A stretch of DNA of 64,000 nt. It comes from Triplophysa rosa (Eukaryota > Chordata > Actinopteri > Cypriniformes > Nemacheilidae). Shown here piece by piece: positions 18,007 to 28,980 of the stretch; position 1 is the first letter of the stretch, and every line of letters starts with the position of its first letter. The notes under the pieces were generated by a model that was not told the origin of the DNA, ran no database searches, and saw only the letters and a program-made list of their open reading frames with translations. The position numbers were made by a program, and so were the translations under genes. The stretch covers positions 1 through 64,000 of the forward strand of contig NW_026634127.1 in NCBI RefSeq assembly GCF_024868665.1, given 5' to 3'.

Positions 18007-18561
18007 TAGAGTGTCTGTACCCTTGAGCAAATTTTTTGTATGTGTATTGTTTACCTTCGTAATTAAACGCAAACAGGTTTCTACTCTCCTCCGCTAGTGG
18101 AATGCTAAAAAATGCTGAACAAAGAAGTATTTTTCATCTGTTGATATATTGGTAAGCAGGGTATGTGGATTTGGAACCTCTGCTGGGTAATCTTCCACTA
18201 TCTCGTTAATGGCTCTTAGATCATGTACCAATCGCCATTTTGTCTTATCTGCTTTAGCCACAGGAAGAATTGGAGTGTTACAGTAACTGGAAGTTTCAAC
18301 CAACACGTCTGCTGCAACCAGTTCTTCAATCGTCTCTCTTATGCCTTCTACGGCCTCCAGTCGTAAAGGATACTGATACTTTCTTGGCAACTTAGCACCT
18401 GGTTTTGTCTTGATTATAACAGGGCTGGTTGACAAAATGCTACCCACATCGGTGCTGTGTGCAGCCCATAAGTTTTCAGGAACTAGTTCTTCCATCTCTT
18501 TTAGGAGCTCGGCGTTTGGACACTTTGTTTCTCTGGGTGCTTCCAGATTTTTTTTTAGCAA
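18007..18561 (-). pseudogene. ERV reverse transcriptase, N-terminal part only, copy B
   Basis: The frame 18561-18094 encodes the fingers region of a retroviral RT: PVIIKTKPGAKLPRKYQYPL, then CNTPILPVAKADKTKWRLVH and DLRAIN. A frame break near 18090 is followed by recognisable RT sequence in another frame (FAQGYRH) up to the abrupt junction with the family L LTR at 18007. The catalytic YxDD box, RNase H and integrase are absent. The link to the upstream protease-2H frame is interrupted at a run of eight A/T bases (about 18548-18555), a typical slip site. No polymerase activity is possible. Confidence 0.8.
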
Positions 18562-19457
18562 TCACTTCCACTTCCCTCGGGATTCCCTCTAGGAATGTGG
18601 TGCACACAATTTTCATGTAATGTTTGTCTGCTGACATAAATATCAGTGGATTATCTGTGTTTTCCCATGTGATGTCTTTTGCTTTTTTCATCATCGGACC
18701 GAGATCTTTTGACTCATCTTCCTTCCTCACGTAGAGTGTGACATGGGGAACCGAGTTTTGAACACAAAACCATTTCTTGGTGAATTCACATTCATCAATC
18801 TGTAATGCTGCTCCTTGTGGCCCTATGACTATATGTTGAGAGGTCATTGAGACCTTATGTCCCTTTGTCTCTTTTAGCCATTTGTTTTCCAAGTCTGTTC
18901 TTCTTTCAGGGTCATATCTCATTGTGCAATGAAATTCTGAACATGGTGTCCATGGTTCATCAATTTGCTCTCTTATAAATTTTCCCCATTTTCCAATTGT
19001 TTTCTCTACGTCTTCCTCTATTTTTCCAATCCAGAAGACATTGGCCTGTGGTGTCTGCATGAGCATTTGCTTTACTCTGCAGTTTTCAATGTAAATGCCG
19101 TCTGGGGAGCAAAGTATTTGCAAATCCAATTTACACAATGCATCCCTTCCTAATAAATTTGCAGGCGTATGTTCTGATACTAAAATGGGTATGGTTACTT
19201 CTTTATTTTTAGCTTTCAGACTAACTGGAGCTGTTACTGGAATCAGCTCCGTTTTTCCCGAAAATCTTACTGTCTTTGTAAATTTGCCAGACATAGGGAT
19301 GTGAGAGGCATAATTTGGACTTATACAAGTATAAGTTGCTCCAGTGTCTGACCATCATTGGTGTCATTTTGCCTTCAACCTGCAGCATAGGTTCTTGATC
19401 AGCGCTCCTTGTTAGCATCGGATGCTGACCCCTCCCCGTAGGATTTTCTGGGCATCC
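18476..19457 (-). pseudogene. ERV protease plus 2H phosphoesterase-like domain, copy B
   Basis: The frame starting at 19294 (272 residues) contains the second half of an aspartic protease: the DTGA motif lies in frame just upstream (19348-19337), and LLGRDAL is at residues 47-53. After a linker comes a domain with two HxT motifs, FHCTMRY (His122) and VPHVTLYV (His184). Each is followed by a helix-forming stretch and two strand-like stretches (VSMTSQHIVIGPQGAALQI and NPLIFMSADKHYMKIV). This pseudo-twofold arrangement is the hallmark of 2H phosphoesterases. RT follows. Family members cleave 2',3'-cyclic or 2',5'-phosphodiesters; activity here is inferred only from motifs. The spacing of 62 residues is shorter than the roughly 80 usual in the family. 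Confidence 0.6.
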
Positions 19458-20639
19458 CTAGTATTCTGTATCTGAGCCATGCCATGGGTTGACTGGCCCT
19501 TGGTGCTGTGGCTCTTGGTTATGCCACTCAGGATTCTGCAATCTCTGCCATTGTTGAGGCTGGTGAGGTTGCTGTTGTTGAGGCTGCTGGAGTTGTTGTT
19601 GTTGCCTGGTTCTGCCTTGTTGCCTTTGCCATTGTGGGCCTTGTTGGCCTTGGTTAATTGGCCATGGATTGCTGGAGCAGTTTCTTCTCATGTGTCCATT
19701 CTGTCCGCATCCCCAGCAATTTATTGATTGAGGGTTTGGTCTTCCTTTTCCTTTTTGTTGAAATCTCTGTCCTTCTCACTGCTGTTCTGGTTTCACATAA
19801 ACGACAACAGGTGCAGGTGGTTATTGCTGAACACCTCCTGGTACAGGCTGGGCGGGAGCCACCATTGCAGCTTGTGGTATCACTTGAGGATTTGTGTTTA
19901 CAGGCGCCATTACAGCTGTCTGTTCCCCTTCTTGGTCTTTTACCACGGCCTGTGTCTTTTTCGTGGTCTTTGCTAGCTCTTCTAGCTGTAGCTGTATCAA
20001 CTTCCTCTGCAACTCCCTCTCTTGAGTTCTCAACTTCATCTCACTCCTTCTGTGTTGTTCGATGCTGTGTACAACGTATTCACAGAATTCTCAATGTGGT
20101 TTTGAATGCAATCCAACTACATCTTCGAGCTTAGATTTCACTGTTGGTGGCAAGGCGTCGACAATAGCATCTCTGAAAAGTGCTGCCATCACAGGATCCT
20201 CTTCAGGATTTTTCTCCAGTTCTTGTTTCCATCTTTTTAATTGTCTCTGTATATAGGTGGCTGGATTTTCTGTCTCTCCCATCTGATCTCCCTTTAGTGC
20301 CTTTGGGTCTATGCGGGTTGGGTATTCTTTCCTAAGTTCACGCCACATATCCTGTCTGTGTTTGTCAAAGAGTTCTGCATCCAACTCTGGAGAATCAATT
20401 GCACGAGTCAGCCTTAAGGCTCTAAAAAGTTCATTCAGCTTAGATGCACCCACACATTTGGCTAATAATGCTTTGATGTCTCCCAAGGCCAGTAGTTTTC
20501 CTGTTGTCTCTTCTTCTACAACATGAACCCATACTCCAGCTCCTTCATTCAGATTGGGCAGATGAGCTATTAATCCATCCAGGTCCAGTGTGGCCCACGG
20601 CACATAATGTGGCTGCTGGTTTTTTATCAAGTTGGGCAT
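19458..20639 (-). pseudogene. ERV gag capsid-nucleocapsid, copy B
   Basis: Nearly identical to copy A, with the same three internal stops, capsid with ENPATYIQRQLKRW, CCHC knuckle (CWGCGQNGHMRRNC) and TAG-GGA end at 19460-19455. One residue differs in the capsid (Lys in A, Asn in B, in the ASKLxELF segment). The shared stops show that decay of gag preceded duplication. Confidence 0.8.
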
Positions 20640-21978
20640 TGTGAAACTTGAAGGTCACTGTTCAAAACATCACTGAATGGGTTGGATGGATGAAAGGTTG
20701 TTGATGTTGACCTTCTCAGTCTCCCTCCTTCTCTGTGCCAGGCTGGCTGTGTCTGCTTTTCGTCAAGATCTTCTAAACAAAGGTTCCCAGACACTCGCTT
20801 GTATACTTTCTGTGGACTGCTTGAAAATATTCTTGCTTCCTCTTGCTTCTCTGTCATCAGATGCCTCCCTCTGCTGTCGGCATACGGTATTTCTTCTTCA
20901 TTGACATCAGGTATGTCTCTGCTGGTGAATTGATATGGTATTTCACTCATCAATGAATGTCTCCCCCTGCTGGTGGTGTCTGGTATTTCTCTGTTGTTGG
21001 GTTGGTATGGTGTTTCATTTATCAATGAATGTCTCCCTCTGCTGGTGACATCCGGTGTTGCTCTGCCATCATGATGTGATGCTAGTTCTCTGTTCAGAAA
21101 AGGTCTCCCTCTCCTGGCAGCTTCTGGTATTTCTTCTCTTCCGTGCTCCCATGACGTTTCATCAATGTAACTTGAGATATGTTCATTCTGGCAGGGCTGC
21201 TTCATCTTCTTCCATGGACCCCACCTCTGACCTGACATCTGGTATTCTGCTGTATCTCAGGTTTCCTCTTCCCAGTGATGTGGATGTTTTTTCCGGATCT
21301 TGAGCTGCTTGTTCATATCTATGTCTTCGGGCAGCTTCCAGTTCTGCAGATACCCCAGCATAAATTGATTTATAGATGGGTGTAGCATTCCACTCCACTT
21401 TCCTTCTTTGATGATAGTCTGGCGCGATGCAAGAGTGCTCCTTCCTTTCCTCAGTGTGTGCGCCTCTTAGAAAGTCTCCTGGTTTCTCTGCCTCTCTCAC
21501 TCTGATGTCCATTTCTCCTGTGAACTTAAATTCTCCCTTAACCAAAGGCATTTGATTATTTACTTGATCGCTTTCTTCAATCAGCGGCATCTGATTTTTA
21601 GATGACTCATAGGGGGGTGGATTCATTACACTTTTCCATTTTTCACGTGCTTTCTCATCGTTTTCTGTAAGAATCTCCCTGGTTCGTTTTACATTCTTCA
21701 AATACATTCAGAAAATGTATTCCTTCCTTCTTAAACAAATTCAGTATGTCCTGTTCTTTTTTCCGCTTTAACTCCTGTTTCTTGCTGTTGTCTTTTGGCT
21801 TATGATTTTTAATCAACCCTTCCATCTCCTCACAGACTGTCATATCAAACGTTCCGCTCTCCGGCCACAATGTCCTAAGGCTTCTGGTCCAGATAGACCA
21901 TTTCTTCGACACATCCTGTATCATTTCCTTGCTTATTGGGTACCTTGCCCAAAGTATTTCTACGGGTGTGGAGGCCAT
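20627..21978 (-). pseudogene. ERV gag N-terminal region with PPPY motif, copy B
   Basis: A matrix-like frame (21978-21655) is followed by a 174-residue frame (21707-21183) with NPPPYESS and a Glu/Arg-rich segment, then the frame 21238-20627. Relative to copy A the CT-rich tract near 21490 is shorter, which keeps the middle frame open. The late-domain motif suggests ESCRT-dependent budding in the ancestor. Confidence 0.65.
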
Positions 21979-22111
21979 CTCTATTTTATTATCCTTACCC
22001 AGTCTGCTAACTGAAGCACCCCCTCTGTTTTATGGCGACCTATGGCCTTAGGTTTTCTGGTGCTATCTGTAAGATCAGCTTTTTTAGTGTGACGGCCTGA
22101 AACTGTAGAGG

Positions 22112-22666
22112 CTATATCTCCCTCCGTTCATTCTTTGTAAACAATATCCTGCTTTCCCAATTTACGTGTCTTGTTTCTGCGTAGACCTGTATTTCGGGAT
22201 GATTGATTGTTCTGTGTCCTCTTCCTTCACCTGGTTGATAGCGCTGTCTTATCCCTTGCAACAAATAGGGTGCAATTAGGTTGTGTATTGGAATTTTTAT
22301 AGTCAACGAGACACGCTGTAACGCAGTGCCCAAATTTCCAAATCTATTGATTCTATGGAAGCAAACTCCTTCCAAATAGTTTCTCAATATCCTTACTTTG
22401 CAACACCTGCCTACGATTTCCCTCCAATTTATGTATGGCCAAATTTGCTCGATTTGTTCCAAGTTCTGAACTTCTACTAATTCGTCTAAGAGATAATTTT
22501 TCTTGTCTTCTGTCAGTGGCCTCACAATGCCTGCTGAATCCCTGTAAAATGATTCTCTCCAGAAATGATCACTAATTCCCTTTGTCTCAGTCAATATTCT
22601 CGCTACTCTCACTCTCTCAAAGTATGAGTGTAAACTTTCCCCATCCAACAACTCAGCTTCATCCAT
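22112..22666 (-). pseudogene. Leader ORF, copy B, with premature stop
   Basis: Same unrecognised leader ORF as 13751-14377, cut from 208 to 184 residues by a single substitution at 22114. Otherwise the protein is almost unchanged (one Arg to Leu change in the first third). Between it and the hairpin array, copy B lacks about 29 bases present in copy A near 14475-14510. Confidence 0.5.
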
Positions 22667-23005
22667 GCGTTTTTCAAAACATCAATATCATGAAACAGAA
22701 ATTCACAAAACACAAGCAGCAATATTTTTCACTTTTTTACTTAACGCAACACAGTTTATTTTCATTCAGACACACTCTCAAGGCCCTTCTCCCGTCAAAT
22801 AAATAACTTCTCTCAGGTTCACCCACACGCTGACGCCTCAAGCCCCCACCTTTTTTTTCTCACATACAAAATCTCACCAGCTGAGATTTTCCTCTCCCTT
22901 CCTTGCTTCTAGACCACTTTTGAGAACATCACAACACACAACAAAATTAAAATATATTACAACACTCAACAAAATTAAAATATATTACAACACACACATA
23001 CTACG

Positions 23006-23195
23006 TGACCTGTTACCTAACAGGATATAAGCTGCTTCCAGCCTCTACACGGCCCTTTCCGTGGCACGTCCCTTTGACGTGACCTGTTCCTTGAACAGGA
23101 TTTTCCTGTCCTCTTGACGCAACACGACCCACTTGTCGTGGCACACTTGCCAGCAGTGTGACCCGTTACCTAATGGGATTTATACCTCTTCGGTA
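23006..23195 (-). other. Leader hairpin array, copy B
   Basis: Same array as 14745-14934, shifted by exactly 8261 bases, with all eight inverted repeats intact. One substitution just beyond the array (GCATG in A, GCAAG in B) is the only nearby difference. Confidence 0.7.
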
Positions 23196-23503
23196 CATAC
23201 GCTGCCCCCTGGCTGCGGCAAGTTACTCATTCACTCTCAAACACTTTCACACAAAACATTCCTCAAAAACCTGGATCTCTACAAAATTCAGCAAACTGGT
23301 GCAACACTTAACATTAACTTTTGTTCAATTTAGGAGAGGCTTTACGAGGACCAACGACACTTTGGTTTTACCTGTAGTAGATCACATAGATTTTATACTA
23401 TAAAGCAAATATGCTCACCTGTTCCGGTGTTTGGTCCCTTATCTATGTGATCCACTTCCAGGTCCAACCGTCACGATCGTCAGCCTCCTGCCCTCTAGCC
23501 TGG

Positions 23504-23521
23504 ATCACGACGGGGTCACCA
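23504..23521 (-). other. Primer-binding site matching tRNA-Trp, copy B
   Basis: TGGTGACCCCGTCGTGAT on the minus strand, three bases inside LTR 3. One mismatch to the tRNA-Trp complement. Confidence 0.8.
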
Positions 23522-23524
23522 ATA

Positions 23525-24258
23525 TGTTGTGGCAAGAAGTTGATCAGCCAATGTTGAAAGAATTCACGAAGACCAGAGAGCCAGGTTTCAAGAGGTTTCA
23601 ATTTGTATTTGCTCGAGCAAGCAAAGTGAGACATACAGAGTTCATCTGTAGATGCCTAACATCCATCTCCATCCACTCCATCTTTTATACACTGTTTTCA
23701 AGTCGTTATCACAGTTTAAACCAATCATATTTACCTGACATCATCTTCTCCCAATCAGGTTCTACATGACATCACTTATTTTTGTTAGTCCATCCTCTTT
23801 TGACATTCCACAGTTAAATATCAAGCTTCTTACATCAACTTTTAACTGTGGCAAAACCTTTTAAAGGATTAAAAAATACATGTACATACATCCATCTTTA
23901 AAATGTAGATGTATGTCATTTTGTCAGTTGCTCCTGTATGAAAGACACATACATCCATCTCTAAAATGCGAATGTATGTCATATTGACATTTACTACCTC
24001 TATACCATACATTTTAGACCAGATCTCGTGTGAAGAATGCATATTGTGTGTGTGCTCAAAACGTTTGCGTGCGATGCAGATGCCTCATGGTACTGCTTGA
24101 TGTTCAACATAGCCTGTAACCTTTGACCCATGAGATCATGGTCTTTTTGCTATGAGACTCATAGTGTGTGAGACCTTTATCTAGTTTAAATGCATTGTTT
24201 CATATAAAAACTCAATCAATAGTAGAAAAACTCAATACTGTAATAGAAAAACCACCAT
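23525..24258 (-). repeat. ERV LTR 3 (5' LTR)
   Basis: This 734-bp upstream LTR is flanked by ATTCG on its outer side. The minus-strand TATA box TATAAAAG lies at 23689-23682. The site matching the AATAAA of LTR 1 reads AATACA here, as in LTR 2. The outermost base is ambiguous: the TG start is at 24257 and the exact target duplication begins at 24259. Confidence 0.85.
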
Positions 24259-24484
24259 ATTCGCTGCCATGGAGATTAACAATTATTAACAATTATTATG
24301 ATCCCGTGATATTCATCAGGCTTTTCCCTGTGGTTGAAATGTTCAATAAAAAATATTTGATAATTTTGTTGATGTCATGAGCAGGACTTCTCATTTTTTT
24401 ATTATCATTGGCAATATCATGTGTGCCTATGAATGACGAAGCAGATGTGATAGGCTTATTGTATGTTGATTAAAGTTACAAATC

Positions 24485-25240
24485 ATGAAAAACTTGGCAA
24501 AAACATTTTTCAGTTCTCTTCTCACAACTTGCCTCACGCAGTGCAACACATCTCCTTCACATATAGTTGATCAGGTTGTTGATTGTGGCCTGTGGAATGT
24601 TGGTCCACTCCTCTTCAATGGCTGTGCGAGTTGCTGGATATTGGCAGGAACTGGAACACGCTGTCGTATACGCCGATCCAGAGCATCCAAACATGCTCAA
24701 TGGGTGACATGTCTGGTGAGTATGCTGGCCATGCAAGAACTGGGATGTTTTCAGCTTCCAGGAATTGTCTACAGATCCTTGCAACATGGGGCCATCCATT
24801 ATCATGCTGCAACATGAGGTGATGGTCGTGGATGAATGGCACAACAATGGGCCTCAGGATCTCGTCACGGTATCTCTGTGCATTCAAAATGCCATCAATA
24901 AAATGCACCTGTGTTCGTTGTCCATAACGTACGCCTGCCCATACCATAACCCCACCGCCACCATGGGCCACTCGATCCACAATGTTGACATCAGCAAACC
25001 GGTCACCCACACGACGCCATACACGCAGTCTACCATCTGCCCTGTACAGTGAAAACTGGGATTCATCCGTGCAGAGAACACCTCTCCAAAGTGCCAGATG
25101 CCATCGAATGTGAGCCTTTGCCCACTCAAGTCGGTTACGACGACGAACTGCAGTCAGGTTGAGACCCTGATGAGGACGACGAGCATGCAGATAAGCTTCC
25201 CTGAGACGGTTTCTGACAGTTTGTGCAGAAATTCTGGTAA
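24485..25240 (-). pseudogene. Tc1-like transposase remnant
   Basis: On the minus strand, sequence from about 25240 to 24600 encodes typical fish Tc1-like transposase, including DESQFSLYRADGRLRVW, VAHGGGGVMVWAG and LQHDNG, then SPDMSPIEHVW, the region of the last catalytic acidic residue. The N-terminal DNA-binding part is missing, because the right side is cut by a MITE at about 25241. The reading frame after SPIEHVW is shifted. Confidence 0.8.
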
Positions 25241-25576
25241 CACTTTACGGTAAGGGTACATGAGTGATCATGAATTCAGGCATACATTCATGCATGAACT
25301 AAACATTACTTGATGCATTAATACCTCATAAATTATCAGGAAGTAACCTGAGTTCAAAGTCTTCCATTCATGACTTCATGAAAGAACATCATCTTAATTA
25401 AAACATTAACTAAGATGGGTACATCATCATGAATTATGATTTATTACGTATGATCATGATATATTCAATAAAGTATCCAAGTCTCCCAATCATTGACTAA
25501 ACGTGTGTTATTTAAAATCCTGTCGTGACATTTTATTCATTTATTTCAAACACTAATTCTCTGTCATTGCAGTTTA
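25241..25576. repeat. MITE-like repeat, left part
   Basis: Begins GGTAACACTTTACGG followed by GGGTACATGAGTGATCATGA. Related words occur at 1-127 and, more distantly, at 48442-48716. It is interrupted on the right by the foldback element starting at 25577. Confidence 0.45.
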
Positions 25577-26292
25577 GTCTATATTCACCGACCGTTAGAA
25601 AAGTGATTAGTGTAGCCTGCTTCAACTAGCCTTGCACATAAAACAATATAACAAAAACATAGTTGATGACTAATAATAATCATGACCCTAGAGTTTAGAA
25701 GAGTTTGAGAAGATTGCGGCATGATACAGTGACAAAATACAAAATCCCTGCAGGATCAAGTCACCACTTCAGTTGAGGGGCCACACACATGATGAAGTCA
25801 TGATAAACAAATAATTAGTTAATGATAAGTACTACTGTATATTTGGATGTCAACAGAATTCACGTGCTATGTGCAGTGTTTATCCAATATTGGGATCTGT
25901 GCCTTTACCTACAGGCTACTATGAACAAGACATAATCATGCTTGATAACTCAGATCATAATTACTGAAAAACATTATTTCTTACAATAATTGATATACTG
26001 ATAATAATAATTGAAAACTGATTGATATTGATATACTTTAATCATGCATTAGGTAATGTACTTTTTTGTATATTCCTTTAAACCATCAGGGCACGTTAAA
26101 ACCGCCAACAATAATTATGGCAAAAAACTTATTTTGTCACTGTATCACGCAGCAATCTTCTCAAACTCTTCTAAACTCTAGGATCATGATTATTATTAGT
26201 CATCAACTATGTTTTTGTTATATTGTTTTATGTGCAAGGCTAGTTGAAGCAGGCTACACTAATCACTTTTCTTACGGTCGGTGACTATAGAC
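25577..26292. mobile_element. Foldback element with 163-bp inverted arms
   Basis: Arms at 25577-25739 and 26130-26292 are inverted copies of each other with few mismatches. Both start GTCTATA, then TCACCGACCGT, and end in a TGACAAAATA word. The loop (about 390 bases) is AT-rich and has no coding capacity. The structure fits a non-autonomous DNA transposon with long terminal inverted repeats. The family is not known to me. Confidence 0.75.
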
Positions 26293-26299
26293 CAGGGGG

Positions 26300-26868
26300 T
26301 GTGACAGCGAGAGGAAGAACCCAAGCGCAGGCAGTGGTAGGGGTAACAAAACAAGGTTTTAATAACAAAACAAAAAACCCACAATGGGGAAAACAAGACA
26401 CGATAGTACTAAAATATAAACATGAAACAAAAGACTTCCCACAAGGGGGCAAAAACAAGAAAACAGGATAACTCAAACTTACTGATTAAATGACGGAGAA
26501 GAATAAATAACATACACGACAAGAGGCAGGGAATTAAACAAGACAAGGTAATCCAACTAGGCAAGGTAAAGGTAAGGTAACACAACAAATGTCTAGGTAC
26601 ATCACAAAACGAATTCGCACAGGACAGCAAACACAAGGGCATTAAATAGGGAACAAACAAAGGAAGATAAGGAGGGGTTAGGTGAGGAACATGAGACACG
26701 GCAGGAAGGCAATACAGGAAATGAGAGGGGCGGGGCCAATGACTAGACACGAGAAAGCACATGGAATGTATTAAACAAACCATGACTTTCTCACACTAAA
26801 CACAAGGGATCTGTCACGATCCTGCCACAAGACTAGAAAATCATGAACAAGAAGGCAGGACCATGACA
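26300..26868 (-). mobile_element. Family L LTR, minus orientation
   Basis: On the minus strand it begins TGTCATGGTCCTGCCTTC at 26868 and ends with the family tail (TTACCCCTACCACTGCCTGC, GGGTTCTTCCTC) near 26300. It contains GAGAGGGGCGGGGCCAAT on the plus strand, that is a GC box plus CCAAT. No target duplication is evident, so it may be a truncated or recombined copy. Confidence 0.7.
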
Positions 26869-27465
26869 TGAACTGCCCAATAGGACATTTCCCACGACTT
26901 ATGCATGACAGGAGGAAGCAGTCAAGAATATGAACAGAGGAAAGGAGGTCTGAGGATTCACTGGTTCGTCAGGTAGGCATTCTCTGTGTTTGGGGGATAA
27001 ATGATTATAGAAACACATAGCATACTTAGCTTTCCTTGCCATTATCAGAGAGACATCTCATGAGTAGTGTGTCCCAATTTCATCACATCCATTATCCTGG
27101 GTGAAAGATGCCTTTTGGTGAGGTGCTGCTGATAATGCCCTATATGGTTCCCATCAATGCCATACATCGTCAGTTGTGCACCTCAGCCTCATTGGGTGTT
27201 TCGGCCCTTTATCACAAGACACCCTCGGCCAAGGGAGGCCCACCGCAGGTTGATCAGACCTGGGTGTGTGTTGCATTGTTACAAGGTCATCTGGTAGCCC
27301 ATGTTGTGTCCATCCACCTAAACCACAGCCAAATGGTTAAACCTAAACCATTGGCTTCTTCTTTCTGCACTGGCCAGTTCTTGATTATCCTCCACTGGAC
27401 CTGTCCTCTGAGAGTGATCTATTTGTCAGCTATGGTGACCTCTGCATTTAACCTGTCCAGTGAAT
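26869..27465. other. No feature recognised
   Basis: No repeat family or exon is recognised. The open frame at 27108-27467 has no domain and no splice-site context. Confidence 0.4.
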
Positions 27466-27617
27466 AGTGAACTCACGCACTGCAAGTCGTGAACACATAT
27501 ACACCAGAAGCAGTGGGCAGCTATCACCTCAGTCGTTACCCGCCGGTCCTGAGAATCGAACCGGCAACCTTCTGGTCACGAGTCCGAATCTCTAACCATT
27601 AGGCTACCACCACGACT
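27466..27617 (-). repeat. tRNA-derived SINE
   Basis: On the minus strand it starts GTCGTGGTGGTAGCCTAATG and contains an A-box-like segment (27609-27591) and a perfect B box GGTTCGATTCTC (27562-27551), the internal RNA polymerase III promoter. The tail (CCACTGCTTCTGGTGTATAT) is typical of fish tRNA-derived SINEs. It is a retroposon and not a tRNA gene, because the acceptor stem and anticodon arm do not fold properly and the sequence runs on. Confidence 0.8.
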
Positions 27618-28114
27618 ACCCAAACGGATAAATGTTAATTGATGAAATTTTTAATGTGTATTCATACTCAGAAGAATACCTGGCAACTCCAGGACAGGCC
27701 CGTTCTCAAAGTGAGTGTGAGTGTGGGGAACGAGCGTCTGACAGGCAGGCTACAGTACAGGGAGGGACGCGGTAGCTCAGCTCAACCAAACAGGAAAATA
27801 TAGCGGTGGTATTAGACAATGCATCCAAATTATGTTTTTACCAATGTTTCGTACCAAGGTGCATGTCACGTTGCACAATGAAAGAAATCACGCGTGAGTA
27901 TACAACAGTTGATTCTTCCAGCTGCCAAATATCACGTTTGAGCAGCGCTATACGCAGTCTAGAACAACTAAAACATTGACGTGCTTGTACACATTATACA
28001 TATGCAATATATTTAACCATGCTTATTTCTTAAGCAAGTTTTTGCATGTCTTACGAAGAGAAAACACATTTCTTGTCCATTTCCATGCGTGGCCTCGAGC
28101 ACACATGGGATCTT

Positions 28115-28375
28115 TTTTAAAGGGACACTCCACCCAAAAATGAAAATTCTGTTATGGATTACTCACCTTCTAGTTGTTCCAAACCTGTATACATTTCTTT
28201 GTTCGGTTGAACACAAAGATATTTGGTAGAATGTTAGTAACTGAAAATTCTTTGGAATCATTGACTACCATTGCAGAAAAAATGATAACGGTAGTCAAAG
28301 GTGACCCAGAATTGCTTGCTTTCCTAAATCCCCCCAAACATATTTTGAGTTCAACAGAACAAAACATATATACAA
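28115..28375. repeat. Dispersed cyprinid repeat
   Basis: Contains AAAGGGACACTCCACCCAAA, AATGAAAATTCTGTTATGGA and GTTGTTCCAAACCTGTATAC, words I know from an extremely abundant repeat in carp-like fishes. The open frames here on both strands are repeat-derived. An inverted relative lies at about 39000-39095. Confidence 0.65.
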
Positions 28376-28619
28376 TACCTAGGAAAACATTCAGATAAGT
28401 AAATATAGCAATAGAAACATCTTTTGGCAGTTGTTAAAACTTTGATTTGACAACGGAAAATAATTGGGCTAGTTTTCATTCCTTTTGGGCGGGTTTTGAG
28501 GGGTCATTGGGCTGCTTTCAGGAAGCTAGTTAGCAAGATCCCTGTGACCAGCAGCAATGACAAGGTATGCTAACGTTTACATGATGACTAGCTAGAATTC
28601 TATATAATCTAGTTCAGTG

Positions 28620-28980
28620 ATGAGATGGGACTATTTTGTATTTAAATACCTTTGAAAAAAATTAAATGTATTTTGTATTTAAATGCGTTTATTCTTAGTA
28701 TTTTTGTATTTTCAAACTAAAATACTTTTTGCAAAACAACATTCTTATTAGACTGCATGGATGGGCAGTGTTTCAAATACATCCATTTGAAATACAAAAT
28801 ACTATTATTTTGTAATAGTATTTTGTATTTAAATGCATTTAATCTTAGTATTTATTTAGTATTTATTTTTGTATATCCTAGTTAATTCAAGAAATCAGCA
28901 GTCTAATAAAGAGGTTGATTGGCAAAAAGTATTTTGTATTTTGAAAATACAAAGACATTTTGTCATTTTAGAATGTTAAG
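28620..28980. repeat. Repeat with ATTTTGTATTTAAATAC motifs
   Basis: TATTTTGTATTTAAATGC and its complements occur several times in both orientations (near 28640, 28670, 28780, 28830 and 28935). It looks like overlapping ends of MITE-type elements. Nothing coding is seen. Confidence 0.5.

Larger units (their letters stand above)
6860..24258 (-). mobile_element. Tandem endogenous retrovirus, LTR-internal-LTR-internal-LTR
   Basis: Three LTRs (6860-7583, 15264-15997, 23525-24258) separate two nearly identical internal regions, all read on the minus strand. ATTCG occurs immediately outside both outer LTRs (6855-6859 and 24259-24263), so the whole block has the footprint of one integration. Each internal copy has, in coding order, a primer-binding site, leader, leader ORF, gag, protease, a 2H-like domain, a truncated RT, an antisense family L element, an env tail and a polypurine tract. 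Integrase, RNase H and the env surface subunit are absent. Shared stops in gag show it was already defective before duplication. Single CCHC knuckle, PPPY motif and the TAG gag-pro junction suggest a gamma/epsilon-like fish ERV, tentatively. Confidence 0.85.

Noticed and set aside
27108..27467. A 119-residue plus-strand frame
   Set aside because: No domain, no splice sites and no repeat relation; length is compatible with chance.
27541..27610. A tRNA gene suggested by A and B boxes
   Set aside because: The acceptor stem and anticodon arm are not complete and the sequence continues into a SINE body, so it is a tRNA-derived retroposon.
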